DNA of 64,000 nucleotides from Nesterenkonia pannonica (GTDB taxonomy: Bacteria; Actinomycetota; Actinomycetes; Actinomycetales; Micrococcaceae), in the NCBI RefSeq assembly GCF_019575955.1, contig NZ_CP080575.1:1302001-1366000 (forward strand). The letters run 5' to 3'. A program made the translations under genes and the position numbers. This document shows, in pieces, positions 1 to 9,140 of this stretch (its first letter is position 1; the number at the start of each line of letters is the position of its first letter). The notes under the pieces are model-generated. The model had not been told where the DNA came from and searched no databases. It was given only the letters and a program-made list of their open reading frames with translations.

Positions 1-72
1 CGAGGGCGCAATGGCCTCCGGGGATCGCGCCGCGCGTACGGCTTCCAGCCTTCTCGCGGGAGTGCGGAGAGG

Positions 73-1666
73 GTGACCAGCTCCTCCGCGGTCCATCTCG
101 TCCTTCCCCATCAGCTCTTCGAGGAGCAGCTGCAGGCCCCTTCCGGCATGCGCTTCGTGCTGATTGAGCATGACCTGCTCTTCCGGCAGTACGCGTTCCA
201 CTCCCACAAGCTCGTCCTGCACCGCGCCTCCATGGACCGCTTCGCGCGCTTACTCCGGGGCAGGGCGCACGGTTGATGTGCTGCGCAGCGATGCGCACCT
301 CAGCTCCCGCCAACAGCTCGCGGCGCTCCTGGAGCGGCTCTGCCGTCGCGGGTCACGCGGTTCGACGTCGTCGACGACTGGTTGGACCAGGACCTCGACG
401 CCTCTCTTGCTGACGCCGGCATTGCCGCCGCGGAGCAGGAGGTTCTCGAGACCCCTGGGTTCCTCACCGACCGCAGGCAGATCAGCGACTGGCTCAATGA
501 TCATCCGCTGCGCATGCAGGACTTCTACATCTGGCAGCGCCGCCGCCTCAGCATCCTCGTGACCGATGACGGCGAGCCCGTCGGCGGAGCCTGGTCATTC
601 GACGAGGAGAACCGCAAGAAGCTGCCGCGCGGCTACACGCCCGCGCCGGTGCAGCGATTCTCTGACCTGTCCCGAGAGCGCCAGCCTACTCTGGACTTCG
701 AACAGGAGCCGGAGGGTGCCGCAGCAGATCCGCATCAGGACGTCGAGAGAGCCGTGGAGTGGGCGCTGGCAGAGTTCCCGACGCCCCTGGGGACCCGCGG
801 CTGTTCGCCTGGCCCACCTCGGCAGATGAGGCCGCGGAGCATCTGCGGGAATTCGCGACGCAGCGGCTCAACGACTTCGGGCCCTACGAGGACGCGATCT
901 CCGCTGAGTTTCCCTTCATCAACCACGGTCTGCTCACTGCGTCGATGAACATCGGACTCCTGGACCCCGGGATGTGCTGCAGGCCGTGCTGGACGCGGCC
1001 GACAGCTCAACCCCACTGGCTTCGGTGGAAGGCTTCGTGAGACAGGTCATCGGGTGGCGCGAATACATGCGGGCCGCCTACATCACTCATGGACGCTCCT
1101 TCGCACCTCGAACCGCCTGAATCACACGCGGCAGCTCGGCCAGGGATGGTGGACGGCCCGCACCGAGCTCGAGCCCTCGACCTCGTCATCGGCCGGGTCC
1201 TGACCACCGGCTACGCCCACCACATCGAACGGCTGATGATCCTCGGCAGCGCCATGTCCCTTCTGCGTGTGCACCCCGATGCGGTCTACGAGTGGTTCAT
1301 GGAGATGTTCATCGATGCCTACGACTGGGTCATGGTGCCCAACGTGTACGCCATGAGCCAGTTCGCCGCAGGCGAGGGATCACCACAAAGCCCTATGTCT
1401 CGGGCAGCAACTACCTGAAGAAGATGTCTGACCTGCCTGCTGGGGAGTGGGCGCAGGATTGGGATGCGCTCTACTGGGCCTTCGTCCGCGACCACCGCGA
1501 CACCCTGTCGTCGAACCCGCGGGCCCAGATGATGGTTGCGATGCTGGACCGGATGGACTCCGAGAAGCGGGCCTCCCACCATGATCGCGCCGATCGTCTG
1601 CTCGCCGGGCAGTCCAGGACCGGCCTGCTCGCCCGGCCCGAAGCCTCGCACCAGCCCGAGGAATGA
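73..1666 (+). CDS. Cryptochrome/photolyase-related protein (bacterial 6-4 photolyase family), frame interrupted
   Basis: Flavoprotein of the deoxyribodipyrimidine photolyase-related family, whose characterised members repair (6-4) photoproducts with light. The N-terminus LVLPHQLFEE and the C-terminal segments HHIERLMILGS, YDWVMVPNVYAMSQFA, TKPYVSGSNYLKKMSD and DALYWAFVRDHRDTL match this family and the pieces add to about 530 residues, close to family length. The GTG start at 73 follows GAGAGG. Frame changes near 260, 350, 775, 970, 1110 and 1380 split the gene. The region between KKMSD and ALYWAF is short and has no cysteine, whereas classical members carry iron-sulfur ligands there. The family call is firm; activity and substrate are inferred. 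It stands alone, followed by the SigK-type promoter of the next gene. Confidence 0.85.
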
Positions 1667-1714
1667 GCTCCGGCCCGGGTTCTCCGGGGACTGCGAAAAA
1701 AATCTGAATCCGTC

Positions 1715-1741
1715 CCATCCGATCTCTGCGCGGCACCGAAC
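1715..1741 (+). promoter_or_regulatory. SigK-type promoter upstream of fasciclin gene
   Basis: CCATCC at 1715-1720 and CCGAAC at 1736-1741 are separated by 15 bases. This resembles the SigK promoter described in mycobacteria (CCATCC at -35, CCGAAT at -10). A second copy with a 16-base spacer lies at 4140-4167, and a SigK-like sigma gene lies between them. The remaining leader up to the start at 1813 has no other obvious signal. Confidence 0.7.
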
Positions 1742-1812
1742 AGCAGGTACGCAGGCCGCAGACAAGGATGTGAAGGCGGCCTGTCCCCACAGTTCTATAG
1801 GAGATTTCAGCC

Positions 1813-2586
1813 ATGAACACCCACATGCGCACGGCAAGCAAGTTCCTGGGAATCGGCACAATCGCCCTGCTGGGTCTGACGGCCTGCAACGACGGGGCGG
1901 CGAGGATGCGCCCGAGGAGGACCAGGACACCACCCAGACCGATGAGGACATGACCCAGGACGAGCCCATGGATGATGAGGCTTAGCACCGAGGGGGACAT
2001 GGACGACGAGGACATGGATGAGGACGCCGACCAGGACATGGAGGAAGGCGCCGAGGACAGTGCGGACGAGGAGATGGACCCAGCCGCCAACCTCGTCGGC
2101 CCAGGCTGTGAGGCCTACGCCGAAGAGGTCCCCGAGGGTGACGGATCAGTCGACGGCATGGCCCAGGACCCAGTCGCCACCGCAGCCTCGAACAACCCCA
2201 TGCTCACCACTCTCACCAGTGCCGTGTCCGGGGAGCTGAACCCAGACGTGGACCTCGTGGACACCCTCAACGGTGACGAGTTCACCGTTCTCGCCCCAAC
2301 GGATGACGCCTTCGGCGAAGTGCCCGAGGAAGACCTGAACGCGCTCGCCGAGGACGCTGAGGCGCTCAACGATGTGCTCACCTACCACGTGATCCCGGGC
2401 CAGATGGACCCGGATGAGATCGAGGGCGAGCACGAGACCGTCAACGGTGAGATGGTCACCATCACCGGTGAGGGCGACGACCTGATGTTCGACGAAGCCG
2501 GACTCGTCTGCGGCGGAGTCCAGACCGACAATGCCGTGGTCTACATGATCGACGGCGTTCTGATGCCTGCGGCCTCCGAGGAGTAA
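1813..2586 (+). CDS. Acidic fasciclin-domain lipoprotein (MPT70/MPT83-like)
   Basis: Predicted secreted lipoprotein. The start at 1813 gives a basic N-terminus, a hydrophobic stretch [10 protein letters not shown] and the lipobox LTAC. A long Asp/Glu-rich linker follows, then a fasciclin (FAS1) domain with the hallmark blocks [19 protein letters not shown] and [12 protein letters not shown] at the C-terminus. A missing G near 1894 and an extra T near 1983 (GCTTAGC for GCTAGC) break the frame; repairing both gives about 257 residues. The homologous mycobacterial proteins MPT70 and MPT83 are SigK targets, and a SigK-type promoter lies about 70 bases upstream. The acidic linker suits a halotolerant cell surface protein. 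Role in the envelope is unknown. Confidence 0.85.
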
Positions 2587-2645
2587 CTCCTCCCTCTCCC
2601 TCTTCTCGGAAGAGCCGCACCGCGCCGATGCCCCTCGGCGCACCA

Positions 2646-2698
2646 GCGATGGCGGCGCCTCAGACTGTTCCTGCGGACAGGTCAGGCGCCGCCATCGC
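2646..2698 (+). terminator. Strong hairpin, likely terminator of the fasciclin gene
   Basis: A perfect 15-base inverted repeat (2646-2660 with 2684-2698) surrounds a 23-base loop that can itself form a short stem. It lies 60 bases after the fasciclin stop and before the sigma factor gene. There is no long T-run, as is common in GC-rich actinobacteria. Confidence 0.6.
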
Positions 2699-2776
2699 CT
2701 CATTGCAGAGAATTCGGAGCCGACGGCTCGCCCCAATCAGCTCGTGATCAGACCCCTCCCATGGCAAGCTTGAGAA

Positions 2777-3388
2777 ATGTCCCCACCCCACCCGCAGGAC
2801 GAGAGCCTCGGAGCCTCGTCGGCCTCAGAGGCAGAGCAGGATGCCTGCGGCGCACTGCTCGTGCGGATTCAGCGCCAGGACGAGCAGGCCTTCGAAACGC
2901 TGTACCGCGAGCACGGCAGCGTGCTTCTGGCCACTATTCTGCGGCTGGTGCGCAACCGGGCCCTGGCAGAAGAGGTCCTTCAGGATGTGTTCTTCGAAGT
3001 GTGGACCAGGGCGCACTCCTTCCGCGCTGAGGCTTGGCACAGGCCGGGCGTGGCTGACGACGATGTGCCGCCATGAGCGATCGACAGGGTGCGCTCCGTC
3101 CAGGCCCAGCAGAACCGCGACTTCGCCGAAGGCCTCAAGCAGGCCCCTGAGGTGGAGCCGGACATACAGACCGAGGCCCTGAACCACGTGGAGGCCATCC
3201 GTCTCAACACCGCTCTGAAGGGACTGCCCGCCGAGCAGGCGCGAGCGATAGCCATGGCCTACTATCAGGACCTGTCCCACAGCGAGATTGCGGCGGCGCT
3301 CAGCACGCCGCTGGGAACCGTGAAGTCACGAATACGAGACGGAATGAAGCGGCTGCGAGCCCAGCTGGAGGTGAACGATGCACGCTGA
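2777..3388 (+). CDS. sigK: ECF RNA polymerase sigma factor, SigK-like
   Basis: ECF sigma-70 factor. Region 2 is visible in AFETLYREHGSVLLATILRL and AEEVLQDVFFEVWTRA; region 4 in LKGLPAEQARAIAMAYYQDLS and ALSTPLGTVKSRIRDGMKRL, a helix-turn-helix. Two frame changes near 3030 and 3075 interrupt the linker (joined reading RAWLTTMCRH, then AIDRVRSV). Its stop overlaps the start of the anti-sigma gene, so the pair is co-translated. The SigK assignment rests on the RskA-type partner, the fasciclin lipoprotein and molybdopterin oxidoreductase neighbours, and the two CCATCC/CCGAAC promoters. Orthology with mycobacterial SigK is inferred, not tested. Confidence 0.8.
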
Positions 3389-4135
3389 TCACGAATACCT
3401 CGCGGCTTATTGTGCTCGGCGGCCTCACGCCCGAGGAGGACGCAGCGGCACAGTCCTCTACGAGGCAGACACGGACTTCCAGCTCGAGGTCGCCGCATTC
3501 TCCGAGACCATGGCGGCGCTCGCCGAGTCCGACGAGCCCGTGCAGCCCAGCGCCGATCTTGACACGGCCATTCTGGGCATACCGAGCCGGACTGCGGTGG
3601 ACCGCCCCGCACGCACCGACAGCGCATCGGAGGCCGAGGTCAGCCCCGGCCGGCGCGCTCGGGCCTACCCGCATCACTGGCCTCTTCGCTCTGGCTGCGG
3701 CCACGCTTGCGCTGGTCGCCGCAGCCCTGGGCGTGCTGCTGGTGAATCAGATCAACCAGATGCAGCAGGTGGAGGAGTCGCTCACCGCGGAGGAGCAGCG
3801 GCGGGAGCAGATGGAGCTGCTCCTCGGAGCCCCTGATCTCTCGGCTGAGCACGCCGAATCTGCCGTGGGCGGGAGCGTGACGGTCACCTACTCGCTGGAT
3901 GCGCAGATGATCCACATCGTGCCCCACAACCTCCCCGCGCCCTCCGAGGACCAAGCCATGCAGATGTGGCTCATCGGGGAGGAGGGCCCTCAGAGCCTGG
4001 GACTGATGAGCGGCGACGGCTCGGAGATGCTCGCGGCCGTAGAGCTTGACGAAGGCGCGGCATTCGGCGTCACCATCGAACCGTCGGGAGGCTCCTCAGC
4101 CCTCCGACGACCCCATCATTGTGGCTGATCTCTGA
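3378..4135 (+). CDS. rskA: RskA-type membrane anti-sigma factor
   Basis: Anti-sigma factor of the RskA family. The N-terminal cytoplasmic part reads HEYLAAY, then LGGLTPEEDAAAQ after a frame change near 3412. A single membrane helix (FALAAATLALVAAALGVLL, about 3690-3745) is followed by a coiled segment and an extracytoplasmic RskA domain with MIHIVPHNLP and MQMWLIGEEGPQSLG. Further frame changes lie near 3460, 3660 and 4095; the repaired end reads DDPIIVADL with a stop at 4133-4135. It overlaps the sigma gene by 11 bases. By family, it would hold the sigma factor at the membrane until regulated proteolysis releases it. Confidence 0.82.
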
Positions 4136-4139
4136 TCCG

Positions 4140-4167
4140 CCATCCGAGCAGGCCCACGGCTCCGAAC
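4140..4167 (+). promoter_or_regulatory. SigK-type promoter upstream of molybdopterin oxidoreductase
   Basis: CCATCC at 4140-4145, a 16-base spacer, then CCGAAC at 4162-4167, matching the site before the fasciclin gene at 1715. It overlaps the end of the anti-sigma gene only by position, lying just after its stop, and sits immediately upstream of the oxidoreductase, so the transcript leader would be very short. Confidence 0.65.
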
Positions 4168-4174
4168 ACCGGTC

Positions 4175-5736
4175 ATGACCCGAACTGACCCTCACCCGGA
4201 GCATCACCGAGCCTGCCAGCTGCGCGGCGGCCGGAATCGCGGCGGCCGCCGTCTTTCTGGGAATCGCGGACGTCGTCGCCCGGTTCTTCGCGCCTTCCTC
4301 CTCGCCGCTGGTCGCCCTCGGGAACACCATCATCGGGGCATCCCCGCCCGGGCTGCAGGAATTCGCCATCTCGGTGTTCGGGAGCAGCAACAAGCTGGTG
4401 CTGTTCCTCAGCATGGGCCTCGGCGGGCCGCCGCAGCGGCGCTGATCGGCATGCTCGCCCGGCGCAGCCTTGGCCTGGGAGCCGCCGCTTTCGCCGTCGT
4501 CGCCGCCTCACTGGCAGCCGTGGTTCTGACGCGCCCGGACGCAGGACCGGCAGATGCTGTGCCCACACTCACAGGTGCGGCCTTGGGAGTCTCCCTGCTG
4601 GCTGCCCTGATCCTGACGGCGTGGAGCGCAGCGACACGGTCGCAGGCCGATGCGGTAGCGGAAGCTGCGGCCTCGCGGCGAGCGTTCCTCGGACTGGCGG
4701 CGGCTTACACCGCCGCTGCGGGGTCTCGTTCGCCCTGGGACGCTCCGTGCGGACATTCGGCCGCGAAGCTGGGGAGCCGTCGGACGCCTGGTCCTGCCGT
4801 CACCGGCGGTTCGTGCGGCCATCGTTCCGGAGTCCGCATCATCCGGCGCAGCGGGGCTGCGCCCTTCATCACCCCCAACTCGGACTTCTACCGCATCGAC
4901 ACCGCACTGGCCGTCCCGGAGCTGCACTCGGACGAGTGGACGCTGCGCATCCACGGACTGGTGGAGAACGAGGTCATGATCGATATGCATGAGCTGCTCG
5001 AGCTGCCGCTGGAGGAGCACCACATCACCCTGACCTGCGTGTCCAACCCCGTCGGAGGGGATCTGGTGGGCAACGCATCATGGCTGGGATACCCGGTCCG
5101 GCAGCTGCTGGCCGAGGCGGGACCCTGCCGGAGGCCGACATGGTGCTCTCGCAGTCGATCGACGGATTCACCGCATCCACGCCTCTTGAGGCACTGACCG
5201 ACGAGCGCAGCTCACTCCTTGCCGTCGGGATGAACGGTGAGCCCCTGCTTACTGAGCACGGGTACCCGGCGCGCCTGGTCGTGCCCGGCCTCTACGGATA
5301 CGTCTCAGCGACCAAATGGGTGGTTGACCTGGAAGTCACTCGCTTCGACCGCGAGACGGCCTATTGGACCGACCGTGGGTGGGACGAACGGGCTCCCGTC
5401 CTCGTCGCCTCACGCATCGAAGTGCCCAGCCCTCTGGAGACTCTGCCCGCAGGCGACGTGGTGATCGCAGGCAGTGCGTGGGCTCAGCACGTCGGCGTCG
5501 AGCGCGTGGAGGTGCAGATCGACGGCGGTGAGTGGGAGTAAGCAGAGCTGAGCTCTGAGGTGTCGATCGACACCTGGCGTCAGTGGCGACACATGTTCTC
5601 CGATGCTCAGCCCGGACGGCATTGGGTGTCAGTGCGTGCCATCAGCGCCAACGGTGAAGTCCAGACCGGGGACCGCCGGGACCCCATACCGAACGCGGCC
5701 ACGGGCCGCCACCGCATCGACTTCGAGGTGCAGTAG
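4175..5736 (+). CDS. Membrane-anchored molybdopterin-dependent oxidoreductase (sulfite oxidase fold)
   Basis: The N-terminal third encodes several hydrophobic segments (AAGIAAAAVFLGIADVVA, LGLGAAAFAVVAASLAAVV, GVSLLAALILTAWSA). The catalytic part has the molybdopterin-binding fold of the sulfite oxidase/YedY group: PFITPNSDFYRIDTAL, WTLRIHGLV, then ITLTCVSNPVGG, where the Cys is the expected molybdenum ligand. A C-terminal Ig-like dimerisation domain follows (VERVEVQIDGGEWE, RHWVSVRAIS). Frame changes lie near 4190, 4430, 4725, 4800, 5120 and 5538. The start codon ATG at 4175 needs a frame change soon after it. Electron donor and substrate are unknown. The SigK-type promoter places it in the sigma factor's regulon. 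Confidence 0.8.
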
Positions 5737-5758
5737 GGCGGGACTGCTGCCGATGGGC

Positions 5759-6397
5759 TGATCAGGCGTCCTTCGGCGCCGTCTCCATCAGGGCGGCCTT
5801 CCAAGAGCCGAAGAAGCTGCGGAGAGCGGCGCCGGAGGGCAGATCGTCACGCCCCGCGGCCATCTGGTCCTTACGCCACTGCAGGTAGTTCTGGTAGCTG
5901 GACGAGATCCTCTGACGCAGCGTGCTGCTGGAATGTCCGCATGACGGATCTGAACTGTTCCGGGGCGAACTTCGCAGCGCCGAATGCCTCATCGGTGCTC
6001 CGTTCGGCGACGCCGAGCCCAGCATCGCGCAGCGCCTGGCTCCATGACCCGCCCGCGCGTCTGAGAAGCGTCGTGCTGCCCGCCTACCAGACTGCCCTGC
6101 CCTTGGCCTGAGCCAGCCCATGCTCACTGAGGAATTCACGCCGAATACGGTCGTAGTGCTGTGCAGAGATGCTCAGAGCAGCATCGTCGCCAGTGTCGGC
6201 CGCGTGCACCCGCCGCTGACACTGGCGAGCACCTCGTCCGTGGTCTCCGCGCAGCCCTGGCGCCTCAGCTGGTCGGACACCTCCGAGGCCATCTCGTCCT
6301 CCAGTGCGGAGACGGGCCCGGTGAGGCGGTGCTTGCGCGCCACAGCGAACAGGAGGCTTGCGCGGAGGGCGATGTCGGTCATGGGTGCACTGGGCAT
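5759..6397 (-). CDS. Hypothetical protein with HNH-repeat-like helical units
   Basis: I do not recognise a characterised relative. Joined frames give about 210 residues: MTDIALRASLLFAVARKHRL at the start (6397 downward), then YDRIRREFLSEHGLAQAKG, then RAGGSWSQALRDAGLG, and finally YQNYLQWRKDQMAAG followed by LPSGAALRSFFGSWKAAL. The repeated pattern of a conserved Y, an LPS turn and an FGSW-x-AL ending resembles the short helical repeat often found with homing endonucleases (Pfam HNH_repeat), but no nuclease domain is visible. Frame changes lie near 6070 and 5935. It is convergent with the oxidoreductase. Function unknown. Confidence 0.5.
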
Positions 6398-6447
6398 GCC
6401 ATGATCCTACGGAGCTTTGGGGGTCAACGGTGTATGGTGGAGTGTTT

Positions 6448-6462
6448 GGTGCTCAGAGCACC
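6448..6462. promoter_or_regulatory. Short palindrome in the helicase upstream region
   Basis: GGTGCTC-A-GAGCACC forms a perfect 7-base dyad between the start of the minus-strand hypothetical gene (6397) and the helicase. It could be an operator for either gene. No assignment is possible from sequence alone. Confidence 0.3.
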
Positions 6463-6546
6463 TGCGTCGTAGGAACGCTTTCGTCCAGCCGGGAGGCCTC
6501 TTCAGGTCCGTCCCCGCGCTTGAGCATTGACCGTCTCGCGGCGAAC

Positions 6547-6570
6547 CAGACGCGCCGACCGGCGCGTCTG
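6547..6570 (+). promoter_or_regulatory. Perfect 10-base hairpin in helicase leader
   Basis: CAGACGCGCC, loop GACC, GGCGCGTCTG. It lies about 60 bases before the helicase coding region. It may be a leader structure for a cold-induced helicase or a terminator for unseen upstream transcription. The 6398-6633 interval contains no gene that I can support. Confidence 0.4.
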
Positions 6571-6633
6571 TGACCAGCCAGAGGCCCGTCGCACCTTCGC
6601 GGATTGATCTGGCACACGCGGAAAGGCACCACC

Positions 6634-8041
6634 ATCTCCACCCCCACCATCACCGAGTCAGAGCAGTCTGTCTCCGCCGAAACCGAGCAGCAGACATTCG
6701 CCGACCTCGGAGTCCCTGCACCCTGACGCGCAGCCTGGCCGCCGAAGGCAAGTTCATCGCCTTCCCCATTCAGGCTGCCACGCTCCCTGACACCCTCCAG
6801 GGCAGGGACGTCCTCGGACGCGGCAAAACCGGCTCGGGCAAGACCATCGCCTTCGCCCTGCCCCTCGTCGCCCGACTGGGCGAGAGCGGCGCCGAGCGGA
6901 AGCCGCGCAGGCCCAGGGCACTGGTCCTGGCGCCCACCCGTGAGCTTGCAACCCAGATCGACGCCGTCATCGCGCCCCTGGCCGAGACCTACGGCATGAC
7001 GACCGCCACCATCTTCGGCGGCGTGAGCCAGAAGCCGCAGGAGAAGGCCCTGAACAGAGGCGTCGACATCGTCGTGGCCTGCCCAGGCCGTCTGGAGGAC
7101 CTGCTGAAGCAGGGCGTGCTGAACCTCGACAGCGCCGCCGTGACCGTCCTGGACGAAGCAGACCACATGGCCGACCTCGGCTTCCTTCCCGGCGTCACCC
7201 GCATCCTGGGGCAGACCCCGGCGGACGCGCAGCGGCTCTTCTTCTCCGCCACGCTGGACAACGGCGTCGACAAGCTCGTCAAGCGCTTCCTGACCGACCC
7301 CTGCACCACTCCGTGGACGAGGCGACGAGCCACGTCTCCGCCATGACGCACCATGTCTTCGAGGTTCACCCGGACCGCAAGAAGGACCTTGTGCATGAGC
7401 TGGCGTCCGGGCAGGGCCGTCGACTCCTCTTCACCCGCACCAAGCACCAGGCGAAGAACCTCGCGAAGAAGCTCGCAGCGCAGGGCGTCCCCGCCGTCGA
7501 CCTTCACGGCAACCTCTCCCAGGCCAAGCGCGACAAGAACCTGGCGGCCTTCAGCGACGGCTCGGTGCGGGTGCTCGTTGCCACCGACGTGGCCGCACGC
7601 GGAGTCCACGTCGACGAGATCGAGCTCGTCGTCCACGTCGACCCGCCCGCAGAGCACAAGGCCTACCTCCACCGCTCAGGACGCACCGCACGAGCCGGAA
7701 GCGCTTATGACGTCGTCACAGTGATGCTGCCCGAGCAGCGACGCGACACCGAATCGCTCCTGCGCAAGGCCGGCGATCAAGGTCAAGCTTACGGCAGTCT
7801 CCACGGACTCCCCGGAGGTCACCGCCCTGATCGGTGAGCGAGCTGCCTACGTGGAGCCCGCACCGGTGCAGCCCAACGACAGCCGCGGCGGCGGCCAAGG
7901 ATCGCGACGCGGCGGCGGCGGAGGGCGCAGCGGCGGCCGAGGTGCCCGCGCAGCGGCTCCGGAGGCGGCAGCAGCAGAGGCGGACAGTCGAGGAACTCAC
8001 GCGGCGGCCGCGGACGCCGCAGCTCCTCGCCCGGAGCCTGA
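6634..8041 (+). CDS. DEAD-box RNA helicase, frame interrupted
   Basis: ATP-dependent RNA helicase. The core motifs are in order: FPIQAATLP (Q motif), GRGKTGSGKT (Walker A, motif I), APTRELATQ (Ia), LDEADHMADLGF (DEAD, motif II), FFSATL (SAT, III), HGNLSQAKRD and VLVATDVAARGVHV (V), HRSGRTARAG (VI). The C-terminus is a Gly/Arg-rich tail typical of RhlE-like actinobacterial helicases that bind RNA non-specifically. Frame changes lie near 6722, 7303, 7775 and 7970; the repaired tail ends RRSSSPGA with stop at 8041. The start is unclear: a GGAAAGG ribosome site precedes ATC at 6634 where ATG would be expected, so the first codon may be misread. Confidence 0.88.
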
Positions 8042-8069
8042 GCACGCCTGTCTTGTTAGGTTGAGGGCC

Positions 8070-8957
8070 ATGACTGAGCAGCCAGCCCCATCAGCCCATT
8101 GCACGTCCCAGCCCGGCGGGGGTACCGCCGGGCTGGCCTCCGCTGGCCCGGCCGACCGGCTCCGCTCCCGGTACGGCCGCCCCGTGGGCTGGCAGCCGCC
8201 GGAGTGGAACGACACCCTCGACCTGATGCTGCGGCACCGCTCGACCCGTCGCTACCTCGACAAGCACGTGCCGGAGGAGACTCTGCGCACCGTGATTGCC
8301 GCGGCTCAGTCTGCGCCCACCTCGTCGAACCAGCAGATCATCTCCGCTCTGGCCATCAGGGACCAGGCAAAGAAGGACGCGGTCGCCGAGATCGGGGCCC
8401 CTTCCAGAAGCACATCAAGCATGCGCCGGTCCTGGTGATCTGGCTCATCGACTTCAGCAGGGCCAAGCATCTCGCCGACGAGGCCCAGCGCGACCCCGTC
8501 GGACTGGACTATCTCGACATTGCGCTGGTGGGAGCCTGCGACGCTGGTATCCACGCGCAGAACGCACTCGTGGCCGCCCAGTCGCTCGGCCTGGGCGGGG
8601 TCTACCTGGGCTCTGTCCGCAATGACTCGGAGAAGCTGGCCGAGGTGCTCGAACTTCCTCCGACGTCATCCCGTTCGTCGGCATGGAGCTGGGCTACCCG
8701 GACCCGGACGAGGAAGCAGGCATCAAGCCCCGTCTTCCCCAGGAGAGCTTTCTGCATATCGACGCGTACGACGCCGACGCAGTGCCTGAGCAGATCCGCG
8801 TCTATGAGGAGACGCTCGCTGAGTACTACCGCGACTACGACATGGACCCGTCGTGGGGCCGTCGTCTGGTGAGCTTACTGGGGAGAAGGCGACATTCGCC
8901 ACCCAGAGGCACAGACTTGCAGACTTTCTGCGGAGTCGAGGGCTCGGGCTGAAGTGA
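8070..8957 (+). CDS. NAD(P)H-dependent nitroreductase family protein
   Basis: FMN-dependent nitroreductase/flavin reductase of the NfsA group. RHRSTRRYLDKHVPEETL and AQSAPTSSNQQ are the typical N-terminal FMN-binding segments; LIDFSRAKHLA, GIHAQNALVAAQSLGLGGVYLGSVRN and PFVGMELGYP follow. Frame changes near 8398, 8665 and 8868 interrupt it; the repaired end is GELTGEKATFATQRHRLADF with stop at 8955-8957. A perfect 10-base hairpin lies in the first 25 codons, so translation may really begin further downstream, for example at GTG 8183. Substrate is unknown. Confidence 0.82.
8110..8134 (+). terminator. GC hairpin between helicase and nitroreductase core
   Basis: AGCCCGGCGG, loop GGGTA, CCGCCGGGCT is a perfect 10-base stem 70 bases after the helicase stop. 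It would be a natural helicase terminator if the nitroreductase starts downstream of it. Otherwise it is a structured part of the coding sequence. Confidence 0.4.
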
Positions 8958-8962
8958 GCGTC

Positions 8963-9002
8963 TCAGCGGGAGGCGACGGCGGCGCGGTCGCCTGAGCGCT
9001 GA
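8963..9002 (+). terminator. Hairpin after nitroreductase
   Basis: GGCGAC pairs with GTCGCC around a GC-rich loop, and the outer arms TCAGCG and CGCTGA also pair. It lies 6 bases after the nitroreductase stop. It is a likely GC-rich terminator without a T-run. Confidence 0.45.
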
Positions 9003-9140
9003 AGCGCCAGGCAACGCACAGGCAGCGTCTCGCAGAGCTTCAGGGTGTCTTCCTAGCGTGGGGTCGTGGCCCGGATGCCTGCGCACCAGTCTGCGGCTCC
9101 GGCCTCAGACCATGTTGCACCCATTGGTAAGGACCCCGCC

